A stretch of 64,000 nucleotides of DNA. Origin: Salegentibacter maritimus. Its GTDB lineage: Bacteria > Bacteroidota > Bacteroidia > Flavobacteriales > Flavobacteriaceae. A program made the translations under genes and the position numbers. Positions 36,884 to 46,716 of this stretch are shown one piece after another (the stretch's first letter is position 1; each line of letters begins with the position of its first letter). The DNA lies in NCBI RefSeq assembly GCF_016236915.1, contig NZ_JAEHOK010000016.1, forward strand, positions 1 through 64,000, given 5' to 3'. The notes under the pieces are model-generated. The model was not told the origin of the DNA and searched no databases. It saw only the letters and a list, made by a program, of their open reading frames with translations.

Positions 36884-37987
36884 TTAAGGTTTGGTTATTA
36901 CAATCTTGTTTTCAATCTTCTTGTAATTAAAAGCTTTATACTTTTGAAAAGTTTGTAAGACCTGGTCTATACTTTCAGTCTCAAAACTTCCACTAATTTT
37001 TATATCATTAAGAGCTTCATATCTATTATCAATAACTACATTAAACTTTCTTTCCAACTTATTCTTTATCACTTCAAAAGAATCGTTTATAAAAATAATA
37101 TTGCCATCTATCCAGGCCAGGTATTTATCAGGGTTCACATTAGAAACCTTCATTTTCCCACCGGTTATCTCGGCAAGTTGATTAGGACGTAATATCACCG
37201 ATTCTTCTGATAATGTTGGAACTGCCGAAACCTTTCCCGAAACAAGCAATGCTTTGGTTTTCTGATCGTTTTCGTATGCAGTAACATTAAATTGCGTACC
37301 CAAAACTTCTATTTGCATTTGACTTGTAGAAACTAAAAAAGGCCTAAGACTATCGTGGGCAACTTTAAAATAAGCCTCTCCTTTTAAGAATACCTCTCTA
37401 TTACCTTCATCAAGAAATGCTACCGGATATTTTAACTCTGTGCCCGCATTAAGAATTATTTCTGAACCATCGGTTAACGGTAGCTCAAAAGTTTTCCCAA
37501 AAGGAACTCTTAAAGTATTATACTGTAACTCGTTGGCCGTACTTATGGTGTTATCTTTATACACCAGTTTATGTTTTTCGTCTTTAACAATCCTTGATTT
37601 TCCCGAAGAAAAAATCTCTTTATCACCATCTATCACCTCCAGAGTACCATCTTCTAACTCTAAGGTAATCTGGTTAGACTGCCTAACATTATTAACTCCA
37701 TTGGTGCTATAATAGATAAAGAGTGCACCCAGTATAATGGCTGCGAACACAGCTGCATATTTTAAGAAAGAAAAATTTCTTTTTACGGATTTTTGCTTTT
37801 TAATACCACCTATAACCTGGGGTGCTTTATTTTGCTGTGGAGCAAAGTTTCGATCTATTAAATATTGTGTTTTCACGAAAGACTTATAGGTATTCCTATT
37901 TTTTTCATCTTCCAACCACTTGTTGAGCTTTTCAATTTCCATTGAAGAAGCTTCATTATTCAAATATTTTATTATGATCTTTTCCAT
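36884..37987 (-). CDS. fecR: FecR-family anti-sigma factor
   Basis: A 367-residue inner-membrane protein expected to hold the ECF sigma factor until SusC3 signals. The cytoplasmic N-terminus (1-75) is followed by one membrane helix (about 76-96, YAAVFAAIILGALFIYY), the periplasmic FecR domain (about 140-250, LPLTDGSEIILNAGTELKYP and KGEAYFKV) and a DUF4974-like C-terminal domain (about 285-365) that resembles the STN fold and can engage SusC. Its start is 95 bp from the divergent sigma gene; in most such systems the sigma gene lies upstream in the same direction. Confidence 0.93.
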   Translation of the reverse strand: MEKIIIKYLNNEASSMEIEKLNKWLEDEKNRNTYKSFVKTQYLIDRNFAPQQNKAPQVIGGIKKQKSVKRNFSFLKYAAVFAAIILGALFIYYSTNGVNNVRQSNQITLELEDGTLEVIDGDKEIFSSGKSRIVKDEKHKLVYKDNTISTANELQYNTLRVPFGKTFELPLTDGSEIILNAGTELKYPVAFLDEGNREVFLKGEAYFKVAHDSLRPFLVSTSQMQIEVLGTQFNVTAYENDQKTKALLVSGKVSAVPTLSEESVILRPNQLAEITGGKMKVSNVNPDKYLAWIDGNIIFINDSFEVIKNKLERKFNVVIDNRYEALNDIKISGSFETESIDQVLQTFQKYKAFNYKKIENKIVITKP

Positions 37988-38082
37988 ATCTATAGCTATG
38001 ATGATTTTTATCTTATTTACCCTTAACTTTTTTTTAATTATTTTTTAATATACATATCTTGCCCTAAATTTTAACCTTATAA

Positions 38083-38661
38083 ATGAACAATAGAGATTTC
38101 TCACAAGCACTTAAAGATGGTGATGCACTTGCTTATGGCCGCTTGTTCGAGAAACACTACCAACCGCTGTGTGCCTATATTAAATCCTACACCCAGGATT
38201 GGGATACAGCACAAGAGATTGTTCAATCTACATTTATTGTTATATGGCAAAAAAGGGAAACATTAGATATTAATATTTCTCTTAAAAGTTATTTATACAA
38301 AACTGCATATAATTCTTTTCTGCAAATGCAGCGCGTCAATAAAAAGCAAGACAAATTATCGCAAAGGCTAAAAGAAGAAGCACTAAGAGAAGAAATATCT
38401 GTAGATGAAGAATTACAAGAAAGAAAAATTAAAAAACTTAGAGAAGTTATTGAAAAACTTCCTAGCCGATGCAAACAGGTTTTAGAACTAAAACAGCAAG
38501 GCTATAAGTACAAAGAAATTGCTGAAAAATTGGAGCTATCAGTTAAATCGGTGGAATCTCAAATGCGAATTGCCTATCAAAAAATAAGAGAAGAGTTTAA
38601 AGAAGACCCCTTATTCCTTATCATCATACTTAAAACACTTCAGTTTTCAGATCCCCTATAA
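38083..38661 (+). CDS. ECF-type RNA polymerase sigma factor
   Basis: A 192-residue sigma factor with region 2 (about 10-85, FEKHYQPLCAYIKSYTQDWDTAQEIVQSTF, given in part) and region 4 (about 118-172, LPSRCKQVLELKQQGYKYKEIAEKLELSVKSVESQM, given in part), joined by a charged linker. It should direct transcription of the SusCD3 set under control of the divergent FecR. The C-terminal tail FLIIILKTLQF is hydrophobic, which is unusual for a soluble sigma factor and might help membrane or anti-sigma contact. Confidence 0.93.
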   Translation: MNNRDFSQALKDGDALAYGRLFEKHYQPLCAYIKSYTQDWDTAQEIVQSTFIVIWQKRETLDINISLKSYLYKTAYNSFLQMQRVNKKQDKLSQRLKEEALREEISVDEELQERKIKKLREVIEKLPSRCKQVLELKQQGYKYKEIAEKLELSVKSVESQMRIAYQKIREEFKEDPLFLIIILKTLQFSDPL

Positions 38662-38970
38662 ACTCATTTATCTTTTCTAATTAGGTTTTCTCCAAAATTT
38701 TAGATTAAACCTAAAACAATAACGACAATTCTAAAGCTAATATTGCTTTTTTTATATCCCAAAGCTTTCAAATAGAATACATTTTACACAAAACTTCTAA
38801 GATTTAAAGCACCACAACACACTTTCACAACACATTCATTTAAAGACTTTTAAATTCATATAGGATAAATAAAATCTGATTTTCAAATATCACATTTATT
38901 GTTTTAACAATATATTAACATTTATTTCACAATGGTTTTTAGGTGTTCTAGCCTCATAGGGCTGTAATAC
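38662..38970. other. Gene-free spacer after the sigma gene
   Basis: AT-rich sequence between the sigma gene and the inverted repeat before the M16 gene. No open frame, repeat or strong terminator was found. Confidence 0.5.
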
Positions 38971-39009
38971 AGGTTTAGAAATAAATGGACCATGGTATTT
39001 ATTTCACCT
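38971..39009 (+). promoter_or_regulatory. Inverted repeat upstream of the M16 protease gene
   Basis: AGGT-TTA-GAAATAAAT and ATTTATTTC-ACCT form arms of 13 pairing bases (with a 3-base bulge) around GGACCATGGT. The site ends 40 bp before the ATG at 39050. It may be an operator or a 5'-leader hairpin; no binding protein is known. Confidence 0.35.
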
Positions 39010-39049
39010 GAAATTAAATATTTCCTTATCACCCCTAAAACTTTAAAAT

Positions 39050-41789
39050 ATGAAGCAAGGTTTTTTTAGAATTTGCACTTACATCTTTCTTTTTAGCTTT
39101 TTTACCAGCTATGCGCAAGAGAGCAAATTCCAACACCTAAAGTCTCTTGGAGGCATAGAAGAATACAATTATAAACCTAACGATCTACAGGTTTTACTAT
39201 ACCAGGATCCAAGCTGCTCCTGTAGTAACGGTTCAAATCACCTACCATGTGGGGTCTAAACACGAAGTTCCCGGCAATACCGGCTCTACCCACTTATTAG
39301 AACATTTAATGTTTAAAGGAACTCCCAAATACAACCCCAAAACCATAACAGTAACCAATGTTTTACAAAATATTGGCGCTAATCTTAATGCTACCACCTG
39401 GAATGACAGAACCAATTATTACGAAACCATTCCAAGCGATTATTTAGAGCTGGCTATTGAAGTAGAGGCCGATCGCATGCGAAATGCTTTATTACTACCA
39501 GAAGATAAAGAAGCAGAAATGACGGTAGTGAGAAACGAATTTGAGCAGGGAGAAAACAATCCTAATAGTATTCTTTCCAAAGAAATATGGGCTACAGCGT
39601 TTATGGCGCATCCTTATCATCATTCTACGATTGGCTGGAAATCTGACATTGAAAACGCGCCAAACGAAAAATTAAGAGAGTTCTACGACACTTATTATTG
39701 GCCAAATAACGCAACACTTTCTATTATTGGCGATTTCGAGAAAGAAGAAGTTTTTGAACTAGTTGATAAATATTTTGGTCCAATAGCTAAAGCTCCACAT
39801 GAATTTCCGCAGCCCTATACTGAAGAGCCAGAACAAACAGGTCCAAGACAAATAACGGTTAAAAAACCGAGACAAACCGGTGTAGTGATGACAGCCTTTA
39901 AGGTTCCGGGAAGAATGCACGAAGATCACGCTGCTTTGGGCGTGTTGAATATGGTTCTTACCAATGGAGCTTCTGCTATTTTAAACAAAAAATTTACAGA
40001 CAACGGCAAAGCCCTTTATGCTTACAGCCAGCTTAGTAATTTTAAAGATCACAACTTAATGTCTATCGGGTTAGGCTTAGCCCCCGATTTTGGTCACGAG
40101 GAAGCAAAAAAGGAAATTCGTTCACTTGTTGACAGCATTAAAACAAATAGCGTGGCCCAGGAAGCTATTAACCGGGTAGTATCGGCAACCGTAGCCAATA
40201 ACAAAATGAGCAGAGATGGCTCTTTTGCAATTGCAGGAGCATTAAATGAAGCCATTGCCGTAGGCGACTGGACCGACTATATTAACAGGGTTAAAAAATT
40301 AAAGCAAGTAACTCCTGAAGATGTAAAAAGAGTTGCCAACAAATATCTAAACATAGACCAAAGCACTACCGGGTTCTTTATTCCGAAAAATAAAACAGCT
40401 GGTAATGAGCAAGCAGAAAATAAAGCTGAGGCTTTCCAGGAAGATTACAACAATCATTTATACTACAGAAACCCAAAAACAGCTCAAAAGGAGCAAACAA
40501 ACGCAACTAACCTGGATTTTACGCCAGGCAAAAAGAAAGAGGCGTTTAAATACAAAAGGCAACAAGTTAAGGGAATTGACCTGGTAACGGTAAAGACTGC
40601 CGTTAATGATTTTATTACCGTAACCGGAAGTTTTAATGCAGGTGAAGCATCAACCGAAAAAAGTAACCTTGCATCTATCACCGCTGCTATGCTATCAAAA
40701 GGGACTGCAACCAAAGACAAATACGAGTTTTCGGCAGCTCTTGAAAAAATGGGAACCAATATCAGTTTCTATTCAGGAGATTTTAAAACCGGGTTCTATT
40801 TTAAAACACTTAATTCCAATGCAAATTCGGTTATCCAATTACTTGCAGAGGCCTTATACGAGCCCGCATTTAAAGAAGATGAACTGGAGTTGCTAAAGAA
40901 GCAATATGTTGGTAATTTAAAAAACAGATTGGACGATCCCGGCACCCTGGCACAAATTGAATTGGTGCAAACTATTTATCCTGAAAATCATCCAAATTAT
41001 TCCAAATCTCTTGAAGCACAAATAAAGGATATAGAAAGCATCACATTAAAAGATGTTAAGGCTTTTCATAAAGCAAATTATATAGACACGCCAATTCAAA
41101 TGGTAATTGTGGGAGATGTTAACGAAACCGAAACCATTAGTGCTTTAAAAGAAAGTTTTCCGGCATCGGCCAAAAAAGGTACTGCCCTAAACTATCCTGC
41201 CAAAGCGGTAAAAAACAAGAAAGAAATCACAAAAACCATTCAGGTACCCGAAAAGCCAAGTGCTACATTAACTATTGCACAATATACCGGCCTTACTAAA
41301 AATGATCCCGATTATTTAGCGATGAAATTAGGCACCTATGCTTTAGGAGGAGGTTTTGCCGGCCGACTAATGCAGGAAGTAAGAGATAAAGAAGGTCTTA
41401 CCTACGGTATTTACGCCAACCAGTCCAGTAATACTTTTACAGATGGTTATTGGCTGGTAAATGCTTCTTTTAACCCAGGCTTGATAGAAAAAGGAGAGGA
41501 ATCAAGCTTTAGGGAAATAAATAAGTGGATTAAAAATGGGATTACCAAAGAAGAACTTCAGAATAAAAAAACAAATATAATTGGTTCTTTTAAAGTTTCC
41601 CTTTCCACAACCGGAGGTATGGCGAATACTATTTTAACATACCTACAGGAAGGAAAAGACCCTTCTTATATTGCTACCTACCCAAAAGAGATTGAAAAAT
41701 TAAGCTTAAAAGAGGTGAATAAGGCAATTAAAAAATACATTAAGCCAGAACAGTTTATTATTATCAAATCTGGCTCTTTTAAAGAATAA
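39050..41789 (+). pseudogene. M16-family zinc metalloprotease, frameshifted near residue 54
   Basis: The gene is split into two frames. Frame 1 (39050-39259) gives a signal peptide (ending TSYAQE) and the start of the first M16 domain (NYKPNDLQVLLYQDPS), then runs to an early stop. From about 39211 the continuation APVVTVQITYHVGSKHEVPG is found in another frame, which stays open to 41789 (GTG at 39249 if translated alone, 846 residues). Dropping one A in the CCAA at 39209-39212 restores a continuous protein of about 910 residues. The zinc motif HLLEHLMFKGT and two M16 domains (about 55-470 and 475-910) are otherwise intact. Downstream decay is not seen, so this may be a recent mutation, a sequencing error or programmed slippage. 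The gene lies 7 bp before the DsbD-like gene. Confidence 0.85.
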
Positions 41790-41796
41790 ATAAATT

Positions 41797-43830
41797 ATGA
41801 TTCTTAAACTTAGCAACAGGTTTTTCAAAAGAGGTGTAAAGTATTTACTATTTCTCATTTTACTTATATCAGCAAAAGTAGATGCCCAAATCTATGATCC
41901 GGTTAATTGGTCTACAAGCGTAGAAAAAATATCGGAGACCGAGTTTGAATTAGTCATCAATGCTCAAATAGAACCGGGCTGGCATTTGTATTCTCAGCAA
42001 GTGCCAGAAAATGGGCCCATTCCAACAAGCTTTAGTTATGAGCCGGATGCGGGTTATGAGCTAGTAGGAAACACCCTGGAAGAGGAAGGTCGCACCATAA
42101 ACGATCCTGTCTTTAACATGGTAATCACCTTTTTTGAAAACCAGGCTGAGTTTAGACAAAGAATCAAATTAACAAACAAAAGTTTAAAAAGTATACAGGG
42201 GGAAGTAGCCTTTATGGTATGTGATGATGAACGCTGCCTCCCTCCTACTTATGTAGACCTGGAGTTTAATCTTTCTAAGAGTGTTCCTCTTACCTTGAAT
42301 ACCGGTAATGAAATAACAAAAGAACAGGAAAGTCAGGTTTCCAAACCTAAAAAATCTTCAGAAACTGCCATTGCAGATACCAGAAAACAAAAGAAAAAGG
42401 GTTTATGGACCATTTTTATTATCGCTTTCTTTTCAGGTTTTGCAGCTTTGCTTACCCCCTGTGTTTTTCCTATGATCCCCATGACGGTTAGTTTTTTTAC
42501 AAAACAAAGTAGAACCCGGGCCAAAGGCATAAAAAATGCTCTTATCTATGGTGTTTCTATCATTGTAATTTACCTTTTTTTAGGTGGAATTGTTACCTGG
42601 ATTTTTGGTGCAAGTGCTTTAAATGCCTTATCCACTAACGTTTGGTTTAACCTCATCTTTTTTATCATTCTTGTTATTTTTGCCATCTCCTTTTTAGGAG
42701 CTTTTGAAATTATGTTACCTAATTCCTGGGCGAATAAAGTAGATAAACAAGCCGATAAAGGCGGAATTATAGGCATTTTCTTTATGGGCTTAGCCCTGGC
42801 TATCGTATCATTTTCCTGTACAGGGCCCATTGTAGGAACCCTTTTGGTAGAAGCTGCCTCTAAAGGCGGAATTGCACCTTTTGTAGGTATGTTTGGTTTT
42901 TCACTTGCCCTGGCATTGCCATTTGCCCTATTTGCTGCTTTTCCCGGCTGGTTAAATTCCCTTCCAAAATCGGGAGGCTGGCTCAATACGGTAAAAGTAG
43001 TACTGGGATTCCTGGAACTCGCGCTAGCATTTAAATTTCTTTCTAATGCCGATTTGGTGTTACAATTACACTGGTTGGAACGTGAGATTTTTCTTGCCAT
43101 TTGGATTACTATTTTTGGTGCTATGGCTTTTTACCTGTTCGGAAAAATTAAATTACCGCATGACTCTCCTCTAGACCACATTTCAGTAGGAAGACTTAGT
43201 TTAGGTTTGCTGGTTATGGCCTTTACCATTTACATGATCCCGGGCTTATGGGGTGCACCTTTACAATTAATTAGCGGATTTCTGCCGGCAATGAATTATA
43301 GTGAATCTCCTTATGGTGTTGGATATACCAAATTAGGTAGTGGAGCAACAGGAGTTACAGAAAAAGATTTCCCCGATGGTGCCCATTTAGGACCGCATGA
43401 TATTCTATCTTTTACAGACTATGAAAAAGGATTGGCCTATGCCAAACAAGTAAATAAACCGGTAATGATAGATTTTACAGGACATGCCTGTGTAAATTGC
43501 CGAAAAATGGAAGAACGTGTATGGAGCGATCCTGCAATTCTACAAATTCTAAAAAATGATATTGTACTCATTTCGCTTTATGTAGATGACAAACGAAAAT
43601 TACCGGAAGACGAAAATATTATTTCAGAAATAAGTGGAAAAAAATTAAAGTATATTGGCCAGAAATGGAGTGAATTTCAAACCCTAAGATATAAAGCAAA
43701 TGCACAACCTTTTTATGTGCTTATGGATTTAGAAGAACGTAACTTACTGGATCCCGTTGGGTACACTCCAGATATTGAGGAATACCTAAATTGGCTAAAA
43801 AAAGGAGTTAAAAAATTTCAAGAAAAATAG
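41797..43830 (+). CDS. dsbD: DsbD-like transmembrane thiol-disulfide reductase
   Basis: A 677-residue inner-membrane protein that should carry electrons from cytoplasmic thioredoxin to periplasmic partners. It has a signal peptide (ending KVDAQ), a DsbD-alpha-like domain (about 32-165) with the Cys pair in MVCDDERCLPP, eight membrane segments (about 200-490) with the buried Cys residues in TPCVFPMIP and SCTGPIVG, and a C-terminal thioredoxin fold (about 540-677) with CVNC (Cys565, Cys568). All three redox pairs are present. The M16 protease and TlpA-like gene nearby suggest a role in exported disulfide chemistry; it starts 7 bp after the protease stop. Confidence 0.93.
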   Translation: MILKLSNRFFKRGVKYLLFLILLISAKVDAQIYDPVNWSTSVEKISETEFELVINAQIEPGWHLYSQQVPENGPIPTSFSYEPDAGYELVGNTLEEEGRTINDPVFNMVITFFENQAEFRQRIKLTNKSLKSIQGEVAFMVCDDERCLPPTYVDLEFNLSKSVPLTLNTGNEITKEQESQVSKPKKSSETAIADTRKQKKKGLWTIFIIAFFSGFAALLTPCVFPMIPMTVSFFTKQSRTRAKGIKNALIYGVSIIVIYLFLGGIVTWIFGASALNALSTNVWFNLIFFIILVIFAISFLGAFEIMLPNSWANKVDKQADKGGIIGIFFMGLALAIVSFSCTGPIVGTLLVEAASKGGIAPFVGMFGFSLALALPFALFAAFPGWLNSLPKSGGWLNTVKVVLGFLELALAFKFLSNADLVLQLHWLEREIFLAIWITIFGAMAFYLFGKIKLPHDSPLDHISVGRLSLGLLVMAFTIYMIPGLWGAPLQLISGFLPAMNYSESPYGVGYTKLGSGATGVTEKDFPDGAHLGPHDILSFTDYEKGLAYAKQVNKPVMIDFTGHACVNCRKMEERVWSDPAILQILKNDIVLISLYVDDKRKLPEDENIISEISGKKLKYIGQKWSEFQTLRYKANAQPFYVLMDLEERNLLDPVGYTPDIEEYLNWLKKGVKKFQEK

Positions 43831-43836
43831 TTCAGC

Positions 43837-45318
43837 ATGGAATCAACAGTTAATGTTATTAAAAACAGTAAACTGGAACAACAATTCGCAGAGTTTCGCA
43901 ATAACACCATAGGTAACGATTGCAGCTTTTATACAGATTACGGAAAACAAAACCTGCTTTATGCCGATTGGATTGCCAGTGGCCGCTTATACCAACCTAT
44001 TGAAGATATTATTTGTAATAAAGTTGGCCCCATGATGGCCAACACCCACTCTTTCTCTAGCGAAAGCGGAAAAAACACAACTTATCTTTATCATGAAGCT
44101 CGTAAAATTATAAAAACGCATGTAAATGCGAACAATGAAGATATATTGGTCACCACAGGCACAGGAATGACCGGTGCCCTAAGAAAATTACAACGCATTT
44201 TATCTTTGGATAAAACCCCGGAAACGCAGGCAGAAAAAGATCGCCCTGTAGTTTTTATAAGTCATATGGAGCATCATTCAAATCAGGTATGCTGGTATGA
44301 AACCAATGCAGAGGTGGTTATTATTCCGCCCGGAAAAAATAATCTTATTGATCCAAAAATTTTAGAACTTGAATTAGAGAAATATAAAAACCGAAAACTA
44401 AAAATAGGCTCCTTTACAGCCTGTTCTAACGTTACCGGTGTCATTACTCCCTACCACGAATTAGCAAAAATTATGCATCGCTATAATGGCTATTGCTTTG
44501 TAGATTTTGCTGCTTCGGCGCCTTATGTAGCGATAGACATGCACCCTGAAGCAAAAGAAGAAAAATTGGACGCTATTTTCTTTTCTCCTCATAAATTTCT
44601 TGGAGGGCCTGGGGCTTGTGGAGTGCTTATTTATAATGAAAACTTACAGCAAAACAGCATTCCCGATAATCCGGGAGGTGGTAATGTAAAATGGACCAAT
44701 CCCTGGGGAAAATATGCTTATTCCCAAGAACTGGAGGTTCGGGAAGATGGAGGCACCCCAGGAATTTTGCAGGTAATGCGGGCCGCATTAGCCATAAGCT
44801 TAAAAGAGAAAATGAATACGCAACGTATGAAACTTCGGGAAAAAGAACTTTTAGAGCTTTTTTACGATAATGTTGCTAACATTCCCCAAGTGCTTCTTTT
44901 GGGTAATAAAGAAAATGATCAAATTGGTTGTGTTTCTTTAAACCTCGAAGGTTTTCATTATAACCTGGTTGTTCGCTTACTAAACGATAGATTTGGGATT
45001 CAGGTTCGTGGAGGTTGGTCTTGTGCCAGTACTTATGCTCATTATTTATTTGAAATAGATAAAAATCATTCAAAAAAAATTAGCACGGGAATAGCCCAAA
45101 AAAATCTAGAAGAAAAACCGGGCTGGGTACGTATTTCACTCCATCCAATTATGACCAATGAAGAAGTTCTATATATTGTAGATGCCCTAAAAAAAGTTAT
45201 TACAAATAAAACTGTTTGGGAGAAAGACTATAGATACAATCCCGCAACAAATGAGTTTGACCGCATCGAGAAATCGAACATAGAACTACCCGATTTCAAT
45301 AAAATTCTAAGCTTATAA
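43837..45318 (+). CDS. Class V aminotransferase / cysteine desulfurase-like PLP enzyme
   Basis: A 493-residue cytoplasmic PLP enzyme of fold type I. The PLP-binding Lys is residue 253 in FFSPHKFLGGPGA, with upstream HSNQVCW and CSNVTGV motifs and the late GVSL-like CVSLNLEGF stretch. A Cys in GGWSCASTYAHYLF occupies the region where cysteine desulfurases carry their active-site loop, so sulfur transfer from cysteine is possible, but an aminotransferase or lyase acting on another amino acid cannot be excluded. It starts 6 bp after dsbD, so the two are probably cotranscribed. The 135-bp repeat follows the stop directly. Confidence 0.85.
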   Translation: MESTVNVIKNSKLEQQFAEFRNNTIGNDCSFYTDYGKQNLLYADWIASGRLYQPIEDIICNKVGPMMANTHSFSSESGKNTTYLYHEARKIIKTHVNANNEDILVTTGTGMTGALRKLQRILSLDKTPETQAEKDRPVVFISHMEHHSNQVCWYETNAEVVIIPPGKNNLIDPKILELELEKYKNRKLKIGSFTACSNVTGVITPYHELAKIMHRYNGYCFVDFAASAPYVAIDMHPEAKEEKLDAIFFSPHKFLGGPGACGVLIYNENLQQNSIPDNPGGGNVKWTNPWGKYAYSQELEVREDGGTPGILQVMRAALAISLKEKMNTQRMKLREKELLELFYDNVANIPQVLLLGNKENDQIGCVSLNLEGFHYNLVVRLLNDRFGIQVRGGWSCASTYAHYLFEIDKNHSKKISTGIAQKNLEEKPGWVRISLHPIMTNEEVLYIVDALKKVITNKTVWEKDYRYNPATNEFDRIEKSNIELPDFNKILSL

Positions 45319-45337
45319 GTTAAGTTAGTACGTAAAG

Positions 45338-45474
45338 AAAATGGCTGTCTGAAAAGTTCTTCAGATCGTCATCCTGAATTTATTTCAGGATATAAAAGAA
45401 TGATAATCTAAACATCTTAGAAGCTGAAACAAGTTCAGCTCGACGAAACTAGACATTTCAAACAGCCTCTTTTT
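45338..45474 (-). repeat. Dispersed 135-bp MITE-like repeat, copy 2 (inverted)
   Basis: Read on the minus strand, this matches 13186-13320 almost base for base, including the terminal GGCTGTCT/AGACAGCC arms and both inner hairpins. It starts 20 bp after the PLP-enzyme stop. The inner CATCCTGAATTTATTTCAGG (45371 onward) is the kind of repeat widely scattered in Flavobacteriaceae. Confidence 0.82.
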
Positions 45475-45649
45475 TTGAATTTATTTCGTGGTACAATTTT
45501 CTCCAGGTGGTACTATTCACCCCATTTCAAATTACTTCGCAAACAGCAACAAAACACACAAAACACTAAAAACAAAACACTTAGCATTATTCATTAAAAC
45601 TAATTGCAATAACAGGTATAAGGTTTGAGGGCTTTAATTCAGTTTTCTA

Positions 45650-45841
45650 ATGAAATACTATATGCAACTAAAAAAAATTAAAATTCTCACGCTTTTCATA
45701 CTTCTTGCATTTGGATCTTCATTATACTTGCACAAGAGTTTTTATTATTCCCTGTGGGTAGAAAACCAAATTACCATTTTATTTCTACTTTCTATTTTTA
45801 TTCTATTAGCTGTGCTAGTTGTTAGATTTAGAAAACTATAA
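45650..45841 (+). CDS. Small membrane protein, function unknown
   Basis: A 63-residue frame with two hydrophobic helices (about 10-27 and 38-57) and a basic C-terminus (VVRFRKL). The start may be the second Met (45662). It stands alone between the 135-bp repeat and a convergent SDR gene, and no conserved domain is recognised. It could be chance coding in AT-rich DNA, so the call is tentative. Confidence 0.35.
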   Translation: MKYYMQLKKIKILTLFILLAFGSSLYLHKSFYYSLWVENQITILFLLSIFILLAVLVVRFRKL

Positions 45842-45929
45842 AAGTGCAATTTTTACTAAATAATCGAAATTTAATATTACAAGTTTTGCCAAGAGAAATT
45901 TATTTTTCTTTTCTATTTTATTAAAAGCT

Positions 45930-46706
45930 TTAATCTAAGGTTTGTTCTCCCCCTCCATTTACAAACAACACCTGACCGCTAGTCCAACTAGATATAGGTG
46001 CGGCAAAATACAATACCGCCCCGGCAATATCTTCTGGCTCTCCTAATCGTTTAATAGGGGTACGCGCTAACATTCTTTTCTCTATTTCGGGAGTAAGTAC
46101 CGTACTAAGCGCATGGGTGCGCACTGCACCGGGACCAATAGCATTAATGCGAATTTCATCAGGACCATAATCAAAAGCCAAATTTCTGGTCATATGGTTA
46201 ATAGCGGCTTTAGAGGATGCGTATGCACTAATAGCCGGACTTTTATTTATAGAAGCCATGGAAGACATATTGATAATACTCCCATAACCAGCTTCCTTCA
46301 TATGTGGTGCCACCAGTTGGCAAAGTCGCCACATACTAAAAACGTTCATTTCATATACCTTTATAAATTGTTCCACTTCTATATCATACGGGCTTTCCCT
46401 TCCGGCGCCTCCACCCCCTACGTTATTTACAAGAATATGTATCCCGCCAAACTTTTCAATGGTCTTATTTACCAAATTTAGCAAAGCTTCATCTTTGGTC
46501 ACATCGCAATCTATGGCAATAGCTTCCCCTCCTGCCTCATTTATTTCATTTACCGCTTCTTTGGCCGCTTCCAGGTTATAATCTGAAACTACCACTTTAG
46601 TCCCGTGAGCAGCCAGTATTTTACAACTTGCTTTTCCAATTCCATTGGCACCACCGGTTACAATAGCTGTTTTTCCTTCTAAATCGAATAATTTTGATGT
46701 ATTCAT
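45930..46706 (-). CDS. SDR oxidoreductase, 7-alpha-hydroxysteroid dehydrogenase-like
   Basis: A 258-residue NAD(P)-dependent short-chain dehydrogenase. The cofactor motif is TGGANGIG (residues 17-24), NNVGGGG replaces the usual NNAG, and the catalytic residues are Ser148/149, Tyr162 and Lys166 (YASSK). The overall text (VVVSDYN, QLVAPHM, TPEIEKRML-RTPIKRLGEPEDI) resembles enterobacterial HdhA, so oxidation of a steroid or other secondary alcohol is possible. An N-terminal extension to 46733 is rejected because those codons lie in the 95-bp repeat. It is downstream of a NylB-like hydrolase on the same strand. Confidence 0.88.
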   Translation of the reverse strand: MNTSKLFDLEGKTAIVTGGANGIGKASCKILAAHGTKVVVSDYNLEAAKEAVNEINEAGGEAIAIDCDVTKDEALLNLVNKTIEKFGGIHILVNNVGGGGAGRESPYDIEVEQFIKVYEMNVFSMWRLCQLVAPHMKEAGYGSIINMSSMASINKSPAISAYASSKAAINHMTRNLAFDYGPDEIRINAIGPGAVRTHALSTVLTPEIEKRMLARTPIKRLGEPEDIAGAVLYFAAPISSWTSGQVLFVNGGGEQTLD

Positions 46707-46716
46707 AATTATATTT

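Noticed and set aside
42570-43100. 176-codon open frame antisense to dsbD
   Set aside because: It lies wholly inside a well-supported membrane protein gene, has no domain and Arg/Asn-rich text typical of antisense shadows.
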